Assembly: GCA_022925895.1 (NCBI GenBank)
Contig: JAKSYS010000007.1
Span: forward strand, 186,001 to 250,000
From: Fragilaria crotonensis
Taxonomy: Eukaryota > Bacillariophyta > Fragilariophyceae > Fragilariales > Fragilariaceae
DNA: 64,000 nt
Reading direction: 5' to 3'
Shown here piece by piece: positions 11,799-23,848 of the stretch; the stretch's first letter is position 1; the number at the start of each line of letters is the position of its first letter. The position numbers and the translations under genes are program-made. The notes beneath the pieces were generated by a model. It was not told where the DNA came from, ran no database searches, and saw nothing but the letters and a program-made list of their open reading frames with translations.

Positions 11799-12420
11799 TC
11801 AGAAATTATGAAGGAGCATTGCTGCAGTTACTACCTTGCCGATATCTTGAATGTCAAAAAGCAGCTTCCTCCATAGAATTCCCCAGCGCATCACAACTTC
11901 GCCAAACGTACATTGAATTTGGATTCGGCTGGCGGAATGCCAAAAATTGAAGGCATCTTCAGGAGAAAGGGACTTGGCGTCAGAATATGGAACCATGAGG
12001 TGACCCATCAATGGGTATGTAGAATCACCAACCAAGAAATATCCTTTGTCATGAAGCCAATCGGAACTGTCCTCAAGAATCTTGAAGAGTTGCGCTTCAA
12101 TAATAGCAGTAGAATCATGTGTAGAACCCTTATGACATGCACTCATCCAAGCACACATTGTGATTTGTCACAGATGGCCTGTACACTCAGAGCATAAAAC
12201 CCCTTTCTGCAATAGTAGTTTGCTGGGTTATTGATTAGGTTGCTTGCAACTTGACACTTAATTTTAATGGCGTGGTGCCATCTAAAGCACCAATGCACTT
12301 CCTGAAAACCCCACCACTTGCTGACAAGAATCCTTCCGCAACACTGTTCAAAGCAACTTTGTCTCTAGAAACAATCCATATCACGAAAAGAAATTGAAAC
12401 GTTGAGGGTATCCAGGTCTT
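11799..12420 (-). pseudogene. PIF/Harbinger-type (DDE_4, HARBI1-like) transposase remnant
   Basis: The minus strand carries the core of a Harbinger transposase: CIGALDGTTPLKL (about 12290, first Asp), YYCRKGFYALSVQAICD (about 12210), GDSTYPLMGHLMVPY (about 12010, second Asp) and RIQIQCTFGEVVMRWGILWRKL (about 11900). In relatives the last motif has Glu in the IEC position; here it is Gln. A stop or frame change separates the ALDGT part from the YYCRKGFY part, and another separates that from the longest open piece (11799..12158). The N-terminal helix-turn-helix region is not recognisable. It is a dead copy. Confidence 0.72.
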
Positions 12421-12846
12421 GTGCGGTAGGTTGATGGTTTTGTAGCTTCATTGGAAAGCAGCCACTCTTGCAACTTATGAAGTCTCTCCAACCTTGGCAA
12501 TGATACATTCACAAAATCTGTCAAAAGGGCATCGATTCATCCTGAACATTCTGCGAAAATGAATGGGTGACAGCACTTGAATGATTTGATCAAAAGATGA
12601 TTGTCTCATCGCAACGTTGGGCTTCGCACGTTTCTCCGTGAACTCTTCCTTCTAATCCGTTCCCTTGCTGCGATGAGATTCGCTCTGAGAACAATTAACT
12701 CACCTCCAGTGTATGTAGTAGAAGGAGAAGAATGCACAAATCCAAGTCATCCAATTCTTCCAGCAGGAGGATGACAACATGCTGCTGCCACCACTCATTG
12801 CAGGTTGTGTGGTATGGGAACAGCAAATCCAAGATTGTTGTGCACC

Positions 12847-12989
12847 TAAATTTGCGGCTGAATTGCGGCTGAAAAATCTCCCAAAGATTGCCAGGAGGTT
12901 ATTCAGCTGCAGAAAAGTTTGACTCATACGAACAATGCAATCTGCGGCTGATTTTGCGGCTGAATCTGCTGCGATTGGAACGGCCCTAA
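12847..12989. repeat. Probable Harbinger right end with GCGGCTGA subterminal repeats
   Basis: GCGGCTGA occurs four times between 12854 and 12965, and the sequence ends GGAACGGCCC followed by TAA (12987..12989). Read from the other strand the end begins GGGCCGTTCC, like Harbinger termini, and TAA fits their three-base target duplication. I could not find the partner end to the left. Confidence 0.4.
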
Positions 12990-13911
12990 AGTCAAGGTGT
13001 ATCATATTACCAAATTGCAAAATGAAAACTGAGTGATATTGTAATTTGTAACTGTCTTGGCTACGTATCGAATCATCATACTAGTGTATGATGCTTTAAA
13101 TAAAGTTTGCTTATAGCATAGAAACATCTGCCTATGAAAATCAAATTGCAAAAAAATTGCTTACTGACAAATTAGCATACTATCAAGAAGATCTGCTTGT
13201 CATACAAAGAACCAACCTTGCTGGCTCGGACGGATCAACACTCTGGCTACTAATTCTCGCAACATGCAAATCGGAGCACCGCTGGCGCGCAGCATAGAAC
13301 GTGCATGGTTCAGGGACATGCGGCATTCCTTCAAACCTTAGACGGTAGTCAATTCGAGTTATTGGATACAAAGAACGGCTACTACAACGTTATTTCATAA
13401 CGAATGTAATCTTGCATACCCTGAATCCCATCGAGCTCGCCAGTCACCACAAAACAATATTCTGAGAGAAAAACTCCAACACGCTTCCAGCGAAGAGGAC
13501 AGTTTGCAACCATTCTTCGGACGAAGAAGAAATTCGAAGAAGGTTTTGGAGTGGCACTTGTAAATATTCTACATTGGTTCAGTGTGCAACAGACCAGACT
13601 TTTATGTGAACAGCTTCTTTGATGACTTGTTACTAAGTAGAAAACAACGCCCAACGAAGAAGGTTGTTTCACACGAAGAAGATTTGGAAGCAGGCTTTTC
13701 TTCGGGCGAAAAAGGTCCTTTCAACATTTGTCGTTCATAGTATGCATAAGAAGTCGGGAAATTTTAGGTGGAAACTACTGCCCCCGAGGGTCATTTTGAG
13801 GTGCTTTTGTTTCCTAAAAGTCAGGAAATGATCGAGAATGTTTTCTCCTTGCCTACGTGATCGATTGGTACATGTTTATGCACAAATGAATGCTTTCAGT
13901 TCAGTTTCCTG

Positions 13912-13940
13912 AATTTTAGGTAAGGAATCCACCTAAAATT
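13912..13940. repeat. Hairpin with AATTTTAGGT stem
   Basis: AATTTTAGGT (13912..13921), nine-base spacer, ACCTAAAATT (13931..13940). The same stem with a nine-base spacer recurs at 15562..15588, and a further AATTTTAGGTGG copy stands at 13760. Confidence 0.6.
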
Positions 13941-15561
13941 TGATGTGTTGTTGAGTTGACCGCGTGTCGAATCACCGTACGTCGCAATACTGTGCCAAAA
14001 ACACATTAGACAACTTCTACTAGTACAGTACTGATTTACACAGTACTCCTGTACTTTGTTTCCTATATAGTGTATTGAAAGCTTATTTGCTTACCAACAA
14101 TAAACTAAAAGAAATCAACCATATGAATCAGCAATGAGAGCTCTCCAATCAGATATCAAAACAAATTTTACTGTACATTCCACACAATGAAACTTCGTTG
14201 TGAAAATTTGACCCTAAATCAATTTTTCATTTGATATTTCAATAGCTGCATGTATCATAGAAGCATACCTTGTGGGATCTATCAGTCAGGAAAGTCTTCC
14301 TTGTCTTCCAGTCTTGCCCTTAATATTTGTGTTAGTTATACAGCCATCAGCATTCAATGCATCCGCAGCACAGAGACCAGGAGTGCAACTGTTGCGGGAA
14401 GAAAGGCAGAGCATAGTTGGCACAGTGGCATTGGCACCTCAACAGTCACCCTGGTGTATTCCAGAACCTGAAAGGTTTCAACAGTAGCTAGCACTGCAGC
14501 AGCTCTCATCACACATGAGCAGATAAAAAATGCTCAGTTGTTTTGACGACACACATTATGTAATAAAAATCATACAACTTTGTAAGCATCAAGAACAGAA
14601 TTGTGGGCAGTAATGGAGAAGACATTTGTCCTCAACAAGATGATCATGATGCATGATGGAAATATGTGGGCACTTGTAGTTCTAGCAAATCGAACATGAT
14701 TGATAAGTTACCAGATCAATGTCCAGAACTAAACAGATCATCACTATAAGGGATAAAACAATCAAATGATATTCTTAAACTTGGCGTAAGAATGTGGTTG
14801 TTTGAGAGAAATACCAACAATTGCAAGCATCATAATGGAAGGTTGATCAATCATGGTTGTCTGACAAGGTGCTGGCATCATCAATGTCAGCATTGCAGCA
14901 CCAATTTGAGAATGTGGTTAGCATAATGGGAGTGCCTATGCTGTTAAGCTACAAGAAATTGACACCAGCACTTGACAAGTTGAAGGTGTAACTACTGCTC
15001 CATATTGGGAACATCAATGTATACTAGCTTTTTTTCTCACATAACAGTGATGCCTAGTATAGAAGCAGTATCATGTTCAAGGAGATTTAAGTCATTGCAG
15101 TAGGACTTCACAATACCTCAAATCTGAGGAAACACAAAAACTGCAAACTTTTATGGCCAATCATCAACATCATCAATGAATGGAATTGATCTTTGTTTTA
15201 TGTACAAGCAATTAGAGATCCTTGCAGCCTTCTGAAGTCTATGGATGCATGTCCGTAGTATAAATTCAATTAAATAAAGGTAGAAAAAAAATAGAATCCC
15301 AATGTGAGGACATGAAAACTTGGAGTGCCATTGCTGAATCTAGGATCATCTTCAATCAACCCAAAAGGACCAAAATTCATTGAGTTACAAACAAAACAGT
15401 GATGCCATATTCATCTTTATCGCGTCGTCAAAGGCCATTTTTAGTTGTTTTACGCACTGTAACTACTGTACTAGCTCAATTTTTGTCGAGTAAAAGTACC
15501 TGCTTTCTGTGCTTTGAACGTGTGGGGTGTGTGCCGTACCTACAATACTTCGTTTTCATTT

Positions 15562-15588
15562 TTTTAGGTGACTGATCTACCTAAAATT
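15562..15588. repeat. Second hairpin with TTTTAGGT stem
   Basis: TTTTAGGT (15562..15569), nine bases, ACCTAAAA (15579..15586), then TT. Like the copy at 13912 it is followed within about 20-25 bases by TTGACC, so the two are homologous repeats rather than chance palindromes. Confidence 0.55.
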
Positions 15589-15720
15589 GTGTGAAGCAGA
15601 AGTTTGACCACAAAACATGCAACGCAAAAAAGGTTGATAAGTGTGTACTCGAGTATATCTACTATGCATGACATATGATACACATGTACCGGGGAGCAGT
15701 ACGTGGTACGGGAGCCCGCG

Positions 15721-15790
15721 TATGCATATGCGTATGCCGTATGCATATGTCATATGTCATATGTCAGATGACATATCACATATCATATGT
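15721..15790. repeat. CATATG-rich palindromic cluster
   Basis: At least six CATATG hexamers or close variants in 70 bases, including a hairpin-capable CATATGTCA-GA-TGACATATC. No spacer structure, so not a CRISPR. Confidence 0.6.
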
Positions 15791-16378
15791 CCCCTGATCG
15801 AGCCAGCCATTACCAGTGGCAAACACTTACGTGGAAACCAAACTTGCCAAGACTCCCGACATTCGAGGGAGGACATAAAACGGAACTATTTAACCATTGT
15901 TCGTGAAAAACGAACCAGTTCAGCACACGCGTCAACCATATTAAATTAATGTATCAAACCAGCAGTCTAGAATGATGTATGAAACTGCGACAAATTCAGA
16001 GAGACGTCATAGATCGTTTCGTCTTGTAACAAAGAAGCACCCGTTTCTAGGATGCAAGGAAATGACTCCTCGTATTGATTGTACAGTATGCATATTAAGA
16101 TGGACAACAAATGAAAACCCGGAGATCCCATCTCACACATTAACCGGCCTCCTTGGGAAAAAAAAAACCGGGACTCTACATGCCTGTACCATAAATGTCC
16201 ACGGGATCCATCGCTCAGTCAGAGCGACATCACATCTCCCTTCCTACGTCGGCGACACCATACTCTTCCAACGGGACGCATCGCACTTCTGTGACCTGGT
16301 GACAGAACTCTGAGAGGGACTGTATTCAACCTATGATAATCACAATTCATGTATATCCTCCTCCCGTATAAACCAACA

Positions 16379-17249
16379 ATGACAGAAATTCCGCATCTAC
16401 CCTCTAGTAGTACAGTGTTTATGACCCCCAGAGACATTGATGTCAAGTGCGGCCGAGGAAGAGAGTGTTTTCAGCACCCTGGCAATTCGTTGCTGCGCAT
16501 ACGAGTTGCCACCAAGCTCGAGGAATATTTGAATCAAACAGATGGGAGGTTGAAGGGAATCACAGTTGACAGTGTCATCTCACAATTCTTTGCTGAAGGC
16601 GCGAGATTCCTGAAACGGGATCGTTATACCATGCTATGGGTTGATGGAGGCATCAAGGCAGCCAGGGAACGAATCGGGTCTGCGTTCCGAGATGCGAGCA
16701 AACCGAACAAGGTGAAGTGCATGCAGAAGCTGAAGACACAAATGAGCCCCAAACATGGTCATGTTCTTCATCCTTCACAGTCTGCGAATGACGCGTGCAA
16801 CGCGCTCCCAGATACAGGATCTACTTCAATTTTCCCCTGGAATGGCAGCCAGTGGTGTTGATTGCGTGAGAACATCAACCATTCCAATCAAATCGCGAAG
16901 CGATCAAACAGGATTGGTGGAATCAAGTGGGCATGTTGGCATTCGCCTCGAACACGACCATCTTACGTACCTGGAGCACATTCTGCTCATTGACGCAGTG
17001 AGTGATTTGTTTCGTTTCCAACAGGCCGTTGGAGATCAAACTGATGCTCTTCTTTGTGAAAGCCACGACATTCACAGCACCATAAACACGGAGGATGCCG
17101 AATCTGTATTGCGAGAAATCGGTTCTGATGATAGGATGTATTCTACACCGTTGATGGAAGATATTCATGATATCAACGACAACCAACCGTTAACCCTGGA
17201 GGACAAGGAGTTTCTCGTTGCCCTGGACTGGGAAAAGGATTTATCTTGA
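16379..17249 (+). CDS. DUF6824-domain protein (diatom 'CGRG-HPGN' family)
   Basis: The domain runs DIDVKCGRGRECFQHPGN, then an RVATKLEEYL helix, FFAEGARFLKRD and ending WVDGGIKAARERIGSAFRDA. This matches the family expanded in diatoms and usually treated as nuclear or regulatory; its biochemical role is unknown. The ATG at 16379 is preferred because it directly precedes the domain; 16349 is an alternative. The first frame stops at 16861. The overlapping frame to 17249 has a long acidic C-terminus (TLEDKEFLVALDWEKDLS), so I treat both as one gene with a frame change near 16840. That change needs one gain or two losses, so joining the two is tentative. Confidence 0.6.
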
Positions 17250-17946
17250 CCCACATCAGTTGTGATATCAGTTGTACAGGAGCACGGGAACAAACTCTCT
17301 GAATTCCATATAATGTTACACGAGAAAGGTTGCGAACGAATTTTCCCATTTTCCCTGATGCTGCACATCACACCTAAGCTCACTCACCGTGTCCTCGAAA
17401 AGAATGTCAGCAATCCCATGTCATCAAATTGTTGTGATCATCTCATCAGGAGGCATGGTTGCTCACTAACATGACACTAAGGATCCAGGCGCTTCCCAGT
17501 TTTTGAAGATTTTACTAAACAAAGTGTACAGTACCTTTTGTGAGGAATCCATCTGCGCCGTTGTACTCGGTTCAAGCGAGGTGCTGCTTCTTGAGTTCGG
17601 TATTCCAGACTAATGCAGCAAACTTGTAAAGGAGTTGGTGTTAGTATGCGAAGACTCACCGCCGCTCAACAAACTTCAATACTAGGTGTATACGGAGAAT
17701 TACCACAATCCCGTCGCATCCGATTCTTTGGCTTTTTGAGTTGCGGAAGAAGACATGAGTCCGTGTTCTCACCAATACGGACGGTCACTGTTTTCTGATT
17801 GGGAGCCCGTGTATATCGAGCCGATGGAGCTTGCAATAGAAAACGACTATGTGAATTATGATATACACAATCAATATAAAAGTACATACACATTGCCTTG
17901 ATCACAAATCCGGTGCGCCGCTCACCTTGTATAGAAATGCCTATGC
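17250..17946. other. Intergenic region left of the first copia element
   Basis: About 0.7 kb with short frames only. No gene recognised. Confidence 0.4.
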
Positions 17947-17952
17947 ATATGT

Positions 17953-18099
17953 GAATAAAGGTAGTCGTAGTAATACGGTGCGTTAATCATGGGCAACTAG
18001 AGACGCGATCGTAAAAGAGTGCACTAGCTATTCCATCAGCGTACTGTACCGTCATCATCGTTGTACTGTGTACTCGTCTTGCCCGCGTTAGTTCAATCA
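17953..18099 (-). repeat. 3' LTR of the 6.5-kb copia element
   Basis: 147 bases, identical to 24351..24497. On the minus strand it starts TGATTGAAC and ends CCTTTATTC, with a terminal A at 17952 in this copy, giving the standard TG...CA ends. Confidence 0.92.
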
Positions 18100-18108
18100 G
18101 TCCCCTCG
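18100..18108 (-). other. Polypurine tract of the 6.5-kb copia element
   Basis: On the minus strand CGAGGGGAC immediately precedes the 3' LTR, the expected plus-strand priming position. Confidence 0.6.
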
Positions 18109-18241
18109 AACTAATGGGACTCGTTAGGGCACATTAGGTCGTCGATAAATAAAGAACGAACACACATAGTGACATTTAGCTTGCACCAAGGAAGGGCGCA
18201 GCAAGGAAACCCAGGAACCTGCGAACCTCTATGAGGGGGTA

Positions 18242-21200
18242 TCACTTGTGGTCGGTGATATCGTGCAATATTAACCCAACGAGATGATCACGTTTCTGAC
18301 CACCCGGAATGATCTTTGTGCAGATATCGGCGGGGTTATCATGTGTCGAGACATGACCGACGAGGCATTCGCCCATCGCAACTGCTTCACGCACGGCGTG
18401 GTAGCAGACCGAGTTCGACTTCTTTTTCAGGGTCGACTCCGGCCGCTGTGTATTGTGTACTACTGACATGTTGTCGCCATATATATATGACGGACCGGAC
18501 AACGAGACGCCCATCATACGTAGCTTGTAGCGGAGACCGCGGAGCGTCTCCATACCTTGCTTCATTGCAACGAACTCTGCACCGAATACACTCGTCTCAA
18601 TGGTAGACTGCTTCTTGGAAAACCATGTGATGGGTGCCGAGTTCAAATAGATCAAGAATCCGGTTCGTGAGCGGCGCGTTTTCTTGTCACCGGCGTGATC
18701 CGAGTCGACGAATAACCTTAAGTCCACGTCCTTCCCACGTGGTGTTGGTGCGTTCGGCGGCAGTGCCTCCTTAGCGTTCCCATAGAACGCTCGCCAATCG
18801 CATTCCTTGAAGGCTCTCATGTCGATCTCCGGGTACGTCGGATCAAATACAATCCTCGCATTGTGTCGCTTCTCAAGGAAATTAAACAAGTGGAATACGG
18901 CTTCCAGATGACCTTCCCGAGGTAGTGCCAGGTACGATGCCAATTCTGACACCTCCGTTATGATGTCTATGCGGCCGAGCTCCACACACCACCTCAGGAC
19001 ACCGATTTGAGTTTGATAAAACGATGCTTGATCAGCCTTCAACTCTGGGGTCGTATCGAGTTCTGGATGATAATTCAATGGGAAAGGACCGGTTGTTCTC
19101 TTGGCCCATTGACGAGTCGTAAAATGCTTGCGGTGAAACGCTTTCACGTTTTCCACTGCAGCTTGAATGTACTTACTGGAGCTCATCGCCCAGGCGTGTA
19201 CCCCATTGCCCAAAGTGAGCGGTCGGAGCTTTGCTCCCAAATAAAATTCGGGATCCCTTATGGACCCAGGCTTTGTCTTAAAGAAGTGGTCTATTTCATT
19301 GAGCATTCGAACTCCATCATGATGTACGATCAAAATGTCGTCGACGTATAGGAGGCAGTACGCGTAGTACTGATAGCCGTCGTCTTTTCTGACCTCCGGC
19401 TTCAACCATACGTCCTGGTCGGCCTTGCACGACTCCCACCCGAGATGTCGCATGCAATCTGCAAGGTGGTTCCGAAAGGATGCACCTGCCGACTTAAGAC
19501 CGTATAGGGCTCGTACGATCAGAGCCTTCTTCCCGGCATCAGCTCCGAACTCAGGTCCCAGGCGACACCATATTTTCTCACCAACCGGCGCGGTCAGGTA
19601 GGCATTCTCTATGTCTGCCGTCTTGACCTCCAAGTCATTGAGAGCTGCCAGGGTCAGTGCGATCCTGACGGATTCACGTGATACGACGCTTGCATACGTC
19701 ACAGAAGCTGGCGTTTCTGTCATGTGGCCCCAGCGACAAGGCGCGCCTTCCGCTGGAAGTCCTCCATCTTCACATCGAACACAAGATGGCAGCGAATTTC
19801 TTGAACGTTGGTGGCGGACTGTCATCGTCGCCCAAGGTTTGGAAGGCGATTCGCACCTTCGACATTTCCTTTCGTACCGCATCCTGCCACATCGTGTTGC
19901 CGTTTCCATTGTCGATTCTGACGCAGTCGTCAAAAGTCTTCGGGACCTCAATTCCAAATTTGTGAGTCCGTTTGTGATAGCGACTGTTCACCGCCGCGAT
20001 TATGCGGTTTCGTCGTTTGAGTGTGAACGGTACCCACCAAGCGAAGGCGGGCTCCGTATCTATTCCCTTAGACACGGCATAGTCAGCCACCTCGACGGGG
20101 TTAGACTCCTTGAGGTCAGCAAGGCGCTCCCACGAGGTGCTGCCATCCCTCCACTCAACGCACAATCTCCAACCCTTCGTCGTCTTGCGGATCTGTTGGT
20201 TGGAACCACGTTGGATATACATATCGGGTCGTTCGATTGCCGAATCGTCCTTCCTGTGGTCAACAATTCCAGCGAGAAGCAAGTACTGGTTCCCTTCGGT
20301 ATCACACATGGCGTACATGTTCTGCGCGATAATGTTAGCAGCGAGTTCCGCTGTTTGGCCGTCCGGGAACTCGACCTCGTACGTCCTCGTATCAAGGATC
20401 GGGTTGGCGTTGGCCTTCCCTACCAAACTGCCGTCTGCTGTTCTCTTCCGTCCCCTCACCTTGCCACTCATCATTCGGTCGCCGATCGGTAAGTTCACCT
20501 CAGCCCCGACATATTGGTCATGCGTATCGACATCTACATCGTCGTCCGCGTCGAGGACATGGGGTGTTAACTCGCCGTCGCCGTCGTCCGAATAGTGTTG
20601 ATAGGTCGGAGTCTCGAAAGTCTCCAATTCGGGGTCGGAGGCAAAATCTTCATACTTGAAACCATCTCCGAGAATCGCATTGACCTTTTCCGTAAATTCC
20701 CTGCGATTCTTAGTCATAGTTTCGTCAGCAAGCTCATCGGCAGTCAATGCGCGCACTGTCGATCGATATACTACCTGGCCATTAGACTTGAGTACCTTGC
20801 GTGTCATCGCTGGTCCAATGTCGATGGCCGGTCCCAGGTCCCTACCCAGGACCATCGAATCATCGGGGTACGTGACGGACGTGTCACGGAACAACACCCA
20901 CTCATACCATTTGAAGAGTGCGAGCGGTGATATGTCAGCTGTTTCGCCGCTAACGAGCGTTTCTGGCACTTGGCCGTTCAGTCTGTAAATGTCATGAGCC
21001 GTAAACGAACGTACGTATGCTTCACGCTCGAGGCAGTCGTCCCAGAGTCGTTTCGGAGCTCCCGAGCGAACCATCTGGCGTCCGACTCCTTTCTTTAATT
21101 CGCGGATCGCCGATTCCGCCGCATTGGACCATGGAGTGTGCGGTTCCGTCTGTCGGACATGAACCCCGGCTTCCCGGCATTTGCGACGGAACAGACTCAT

Positions 21201-22307
21201 GGTCTGCTCGAGCACCATCCATGATGATCGTATTGGGAACACTCGCGCTGGAATAGCAGCGAGAGTCCTCATGGGCTTCCGATTTCTTCGTCATCGGATA
21301 TGCCCTGCACCACCCGTCGGCAGTCGCAAAGATTTGCGCATACTTATTATTGCGCTTCGATGTCGTGTTTGAGATCAGAGTATCCGTAAAGCAGTCGATG
21401 GCGAGACGGCGGTATCTCAGCTGCCGGTCGTTGGTCCGGAATCGACGCGACAACGTCGGGTGCAACACCGTCCGGACGCCACGCTGGGTTGTAACATCCA
21501 CCGTTCGACGCGCTGTTTGGCGGTCGATACCCCAATTTCTAGCGAGCATGTCCGAGTCAAACTGCGGACCGGCCCCTGATCGCCTCAGAGTATTGAAGCG
21601 TACCAGTGAGCGCAAGAAAGTGCCGTCATCGAAAGTTGGAGAGGTGCCCCTTATTGATAAAGAGGCTCCGTCTAATCCGATTCCGATGTTCCGGGCGTAC
21701 GAATGCATTTTGGAAACCGAGCACAGCCGTCTCGACGGCGGCGGAGCTCCAACGCGGTCCCCTGTTTCGAAAATCGCTTGAGTGAGCGCGCGTTCTTGTT
21801 CCGCGTATGTCGAATCGGCGGGATCGTACGGAACGTCAGCACTCGTGAGCGAGAGGTGTGGAAGAGACTCGTATTCATCCACTGTAGGACGGCGAGTCGG
21901 GAAAGAGGAGGTGACACCCTGGATCGAGAGAGGTATCACATAGGGAGTGTCGGTATCATCCACCGGAATAACCAAGGAATGCGTAAGGTCCGTAACATTA
22001 TCCGTGAGGAAACGAGGCGTATCGTTTACGATCACATCATTCAGACGAACCTGCATCGTGGAAAGAAGGTTATGGGTGAGTTCGGGATGTAAATTGCTTG
22101 ATGGACCATTAGTATTACTGTCTCCCCGATACTGGGTCGTCGTACGCGAGTGCCGCCGACACAGTCTTGAGATCTTTGGCCACGGGCCCGTTGGGATTAT
22201 AACCGGAGACGTTAATAGGTTTTCATAGTCATGCACTAGTAAAGAATTACTACCCACGGCGCACTGGTCTGCATGGGAGTCTAGATCGGTGCGATTCGGT
22301 CACAGCC
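18242..22307 (-). CDS. Copia pol: protease, integrase, chromodomain-like module, reverse transcriptase, RNase H (frame-interrupted)
   Basis: The protease has LDSHADQCAVG (about 22275). Integrase core segments follow (AIDCFTDT near 21390; HTPWSNAAESAIRELKKG near 21140). After the integrase is a chromodomain-like block, TYEVEFPDGQTAEL ... WRLCVEWRDGSTSWERLADL (about 20380-20110), which in other retroelements directs insertion to marked chromatin. Reverse transcriptase has VKTADIENAYLTAP, ALYGLKSAG and catalytic LLYVDDILIV (about 19335). RNase H has LRLFVDSDHAGDKKTRRSRTG and ends TDHK at 18242. Frames change near 21250 and 19850, and pol begins in a different frame from gag. All family motifs are present and intact. 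Confidence 0.85.
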
Positions 22308-22351
22308 ACATCAAGCGATCCGAGCGAGCGGAGGACCGCCAGAGTTATTCG

Positions 22352-23848
22352 TCACTTGTCGGTGGCAGTGGCTTTCTTCTGGCGGGTAAGAGATGGGTTC
22401 GTACGATTAGACCCGGTAGGTCTTTTCTTTTCCTCCACGGACGAATCGGAATGCGTCGAATGTGCAGTGTCGTCATCAGCCACTGCTGCCTTCCCATTTG
22501 TTTGGCGAGCTGGGAGACCTGACGATTGACGGCCTTGAGGTTCTTGATCACCTCTTTCCCGGTTGGCTTGTCCTGGGGCTTGGCACCTTAACCTTACTAT
22601 CCTTAGCCCCGGCTTGTGTCCCCTCTTGAGGCGTTTGGACGCAAGGTCTTTCTTCTGTTCGGGCGTCAGAGAATGGTACTCCTCTTTGGTATAGTACCTG
22701 TCCTCAATTGAGTCGATCTTTCGCTTCGAGCCCGACTTCATCTCGGAGATATTGACCGTCGCATTTGTCTTACTCTTCGAGGTTTGACGGATGTAATCCT
22801 GGTACAAAGTGACACATAGATCAAAATCACTGCGAAGTCGCTCGTCAGACATAATCCGGGTCTTAACGGCGTCGAACTTGTCGGTCTTTATCCCGTCAAG
22901 AAGGAATCGGACCTTCGATCTGGGATCAATCCCCGTGTAGCCATGTTCGACAAGGCCTTCCATAATCGAATGCTGTTGCTTGTGAACGTTCACATAGCGC
23001 TCAAAGTCCCAACGACGCTGCTCACCGTTGTAGACTGTATTCTTAAGCTTGTCCTCAGCCTGCGTTGCCATATTGTCAACGTTATTGGGGCCAAGAAAAT
23101 GTTGATAGAGCCCATTGAACGCCATCCTGCCATCGCGCGTGCGTTGTGCAGGTTTGACGTACGTCCACGACGAATGGTCGCGAGTGATCCTGGAAATTAT
23201 ATCCCAGACCTTCTCCCTATTGACAAGGTAAATGGGATCGGGCACCTGCGTTCCATTTGCAAGTGTCATGTAGTGCGGAGCCCTCGCTATCATTTCGTCC
23301 TGGATCGTAGGATAGTTTGTAGGAGGGTCGGCTCCTTCGGGAATCGCAACGTGCTTTCGAACAACATATGCGAGTGGGATTTTCCGTTCCCCTAGATAGG
23401 ATCGTAGGTACTCCTCGATCGATTCCATTGTCTTCGGCCAGTCCTTGGCGTTGATGGCAGGCACGTTATCAGTCGGAGTCTTGTAGGTGGACTCGAACTC
23501 ACGGAGCTCCCGAACTGATCGAATCGACTCAAGCGTGATGTCTGGAGCGTTGACTTCACGGCTGACTCGGGCCTGATGTCTCAAATAAAAGGCAAGCAGT
23601 TTGAGATGCCCTTCGGCACGCTGGTTCACCTGAACGCCGGGGTTCTGTACTTGAGCCGCCCCGGCGCCAACACCTGGTATCATCCCACCAGGTTTCCGGA
23701 GCACCCTGCAAAGGCTCTCGATCTCTTCGTCAGTCAAGAGCTTAATCTCATCGAGAGAATCAATGCCTTGGTCTTCCACGATGGCCTGGGCCGCCGCTTC
23801 GGTGAAGCCGATCCGAGTCATCGTGGCGCGCATTACAGCGTTCTGCAT
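22352..23848 (-). CDS. Copia gag
   Basis: A 498-codon frame from MQNAVMRATMTRIGFTE to a TGA at 22352, matching diatom copia Gag proteins in style: conserved central region (WDIISRITRDHSSWTYVKPA, FNGLYQHFLGPNNVDNM, RRWDFERYVNVHKQQH) and a basic, Gln-rich tail. No CCHC zinc knuckle is visible. Between about 22600 and 22500 another frame (KEVIKNLKAVNRQVSQLAKQ) looks like the natural coding sequence, implying a pair of compensating indels. Confidence 0.8.
   Translation of the reverse strand: MQNAVMRATMTRIGFTEAAAQAIVEDQGIDSLDEIKLLTDEEIESLCRVLRKPGGMIPGVGAGAAQVQNPGVQVNQRAEGHLKLLAFYLRHQARVSREVNAPDITLESIRSVRELREFESTYKTPTDNVPAINAKDWPKTMESIEEYLRSYLGERKIPLAYVVRKHVAIPEGADPPTNYPTIQDEMIARAPHYMTLANGTQVPDPIYLVNREKVWDIISRITRDHSSWTYVKPAQRTRDGRMAFNGLYQHFLGPNNVDNMATQAEDKLKNTVYNGEQRRWDFERYVNVHKQQHSIMEGLVEHGYTGIDPRSKVRFLLDGIKTDKFDAVKTRIMSDERLRSDFDLCVTLYQDYIRQTSKSKTNATVNISEMKSGSKRKIDSIEDRYYTKEEYHSLTPEQKKDLASKRLKRGHKPGLRIVRLRCQAPGQANRERGDQEPQGRQSSGLPARQTNGKAAVADDDTAHSTHSDSSVEEKKRPTGSNRTNPSLTRQKKATATDK

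Larger units (their letters stand above)
12990..16348. other. Gene-poor A/T-rich region
   Basis: 3.3 kb without a supportable gene; the reading frames here are short and without homology. It contains two similar hairpins (13912..13940 and 15562..15588), clustered CATATG palindromes at 15720-15790, and a lone relic of the foldback terminal repeat at 16049..16066. Confidence 0.5.

Noticed and set aside
13382-13672. A 96-codon minus-strand frame
   Set aside because: No recognisable motif; lies in repeat-like GAAGAAG-rich DNA.
15721-15790. Repeated CATATG units as a possible CRISPR-like array
   Set aside because: Units are short, overlapping and without unique spacers; the genome is eukaryotic.
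18242-18606. Plus-strand frames inside the 6.5-kb element
   Set aside because: They are antisense shadows of the RNase H and reverse transcriptase coding sequence.
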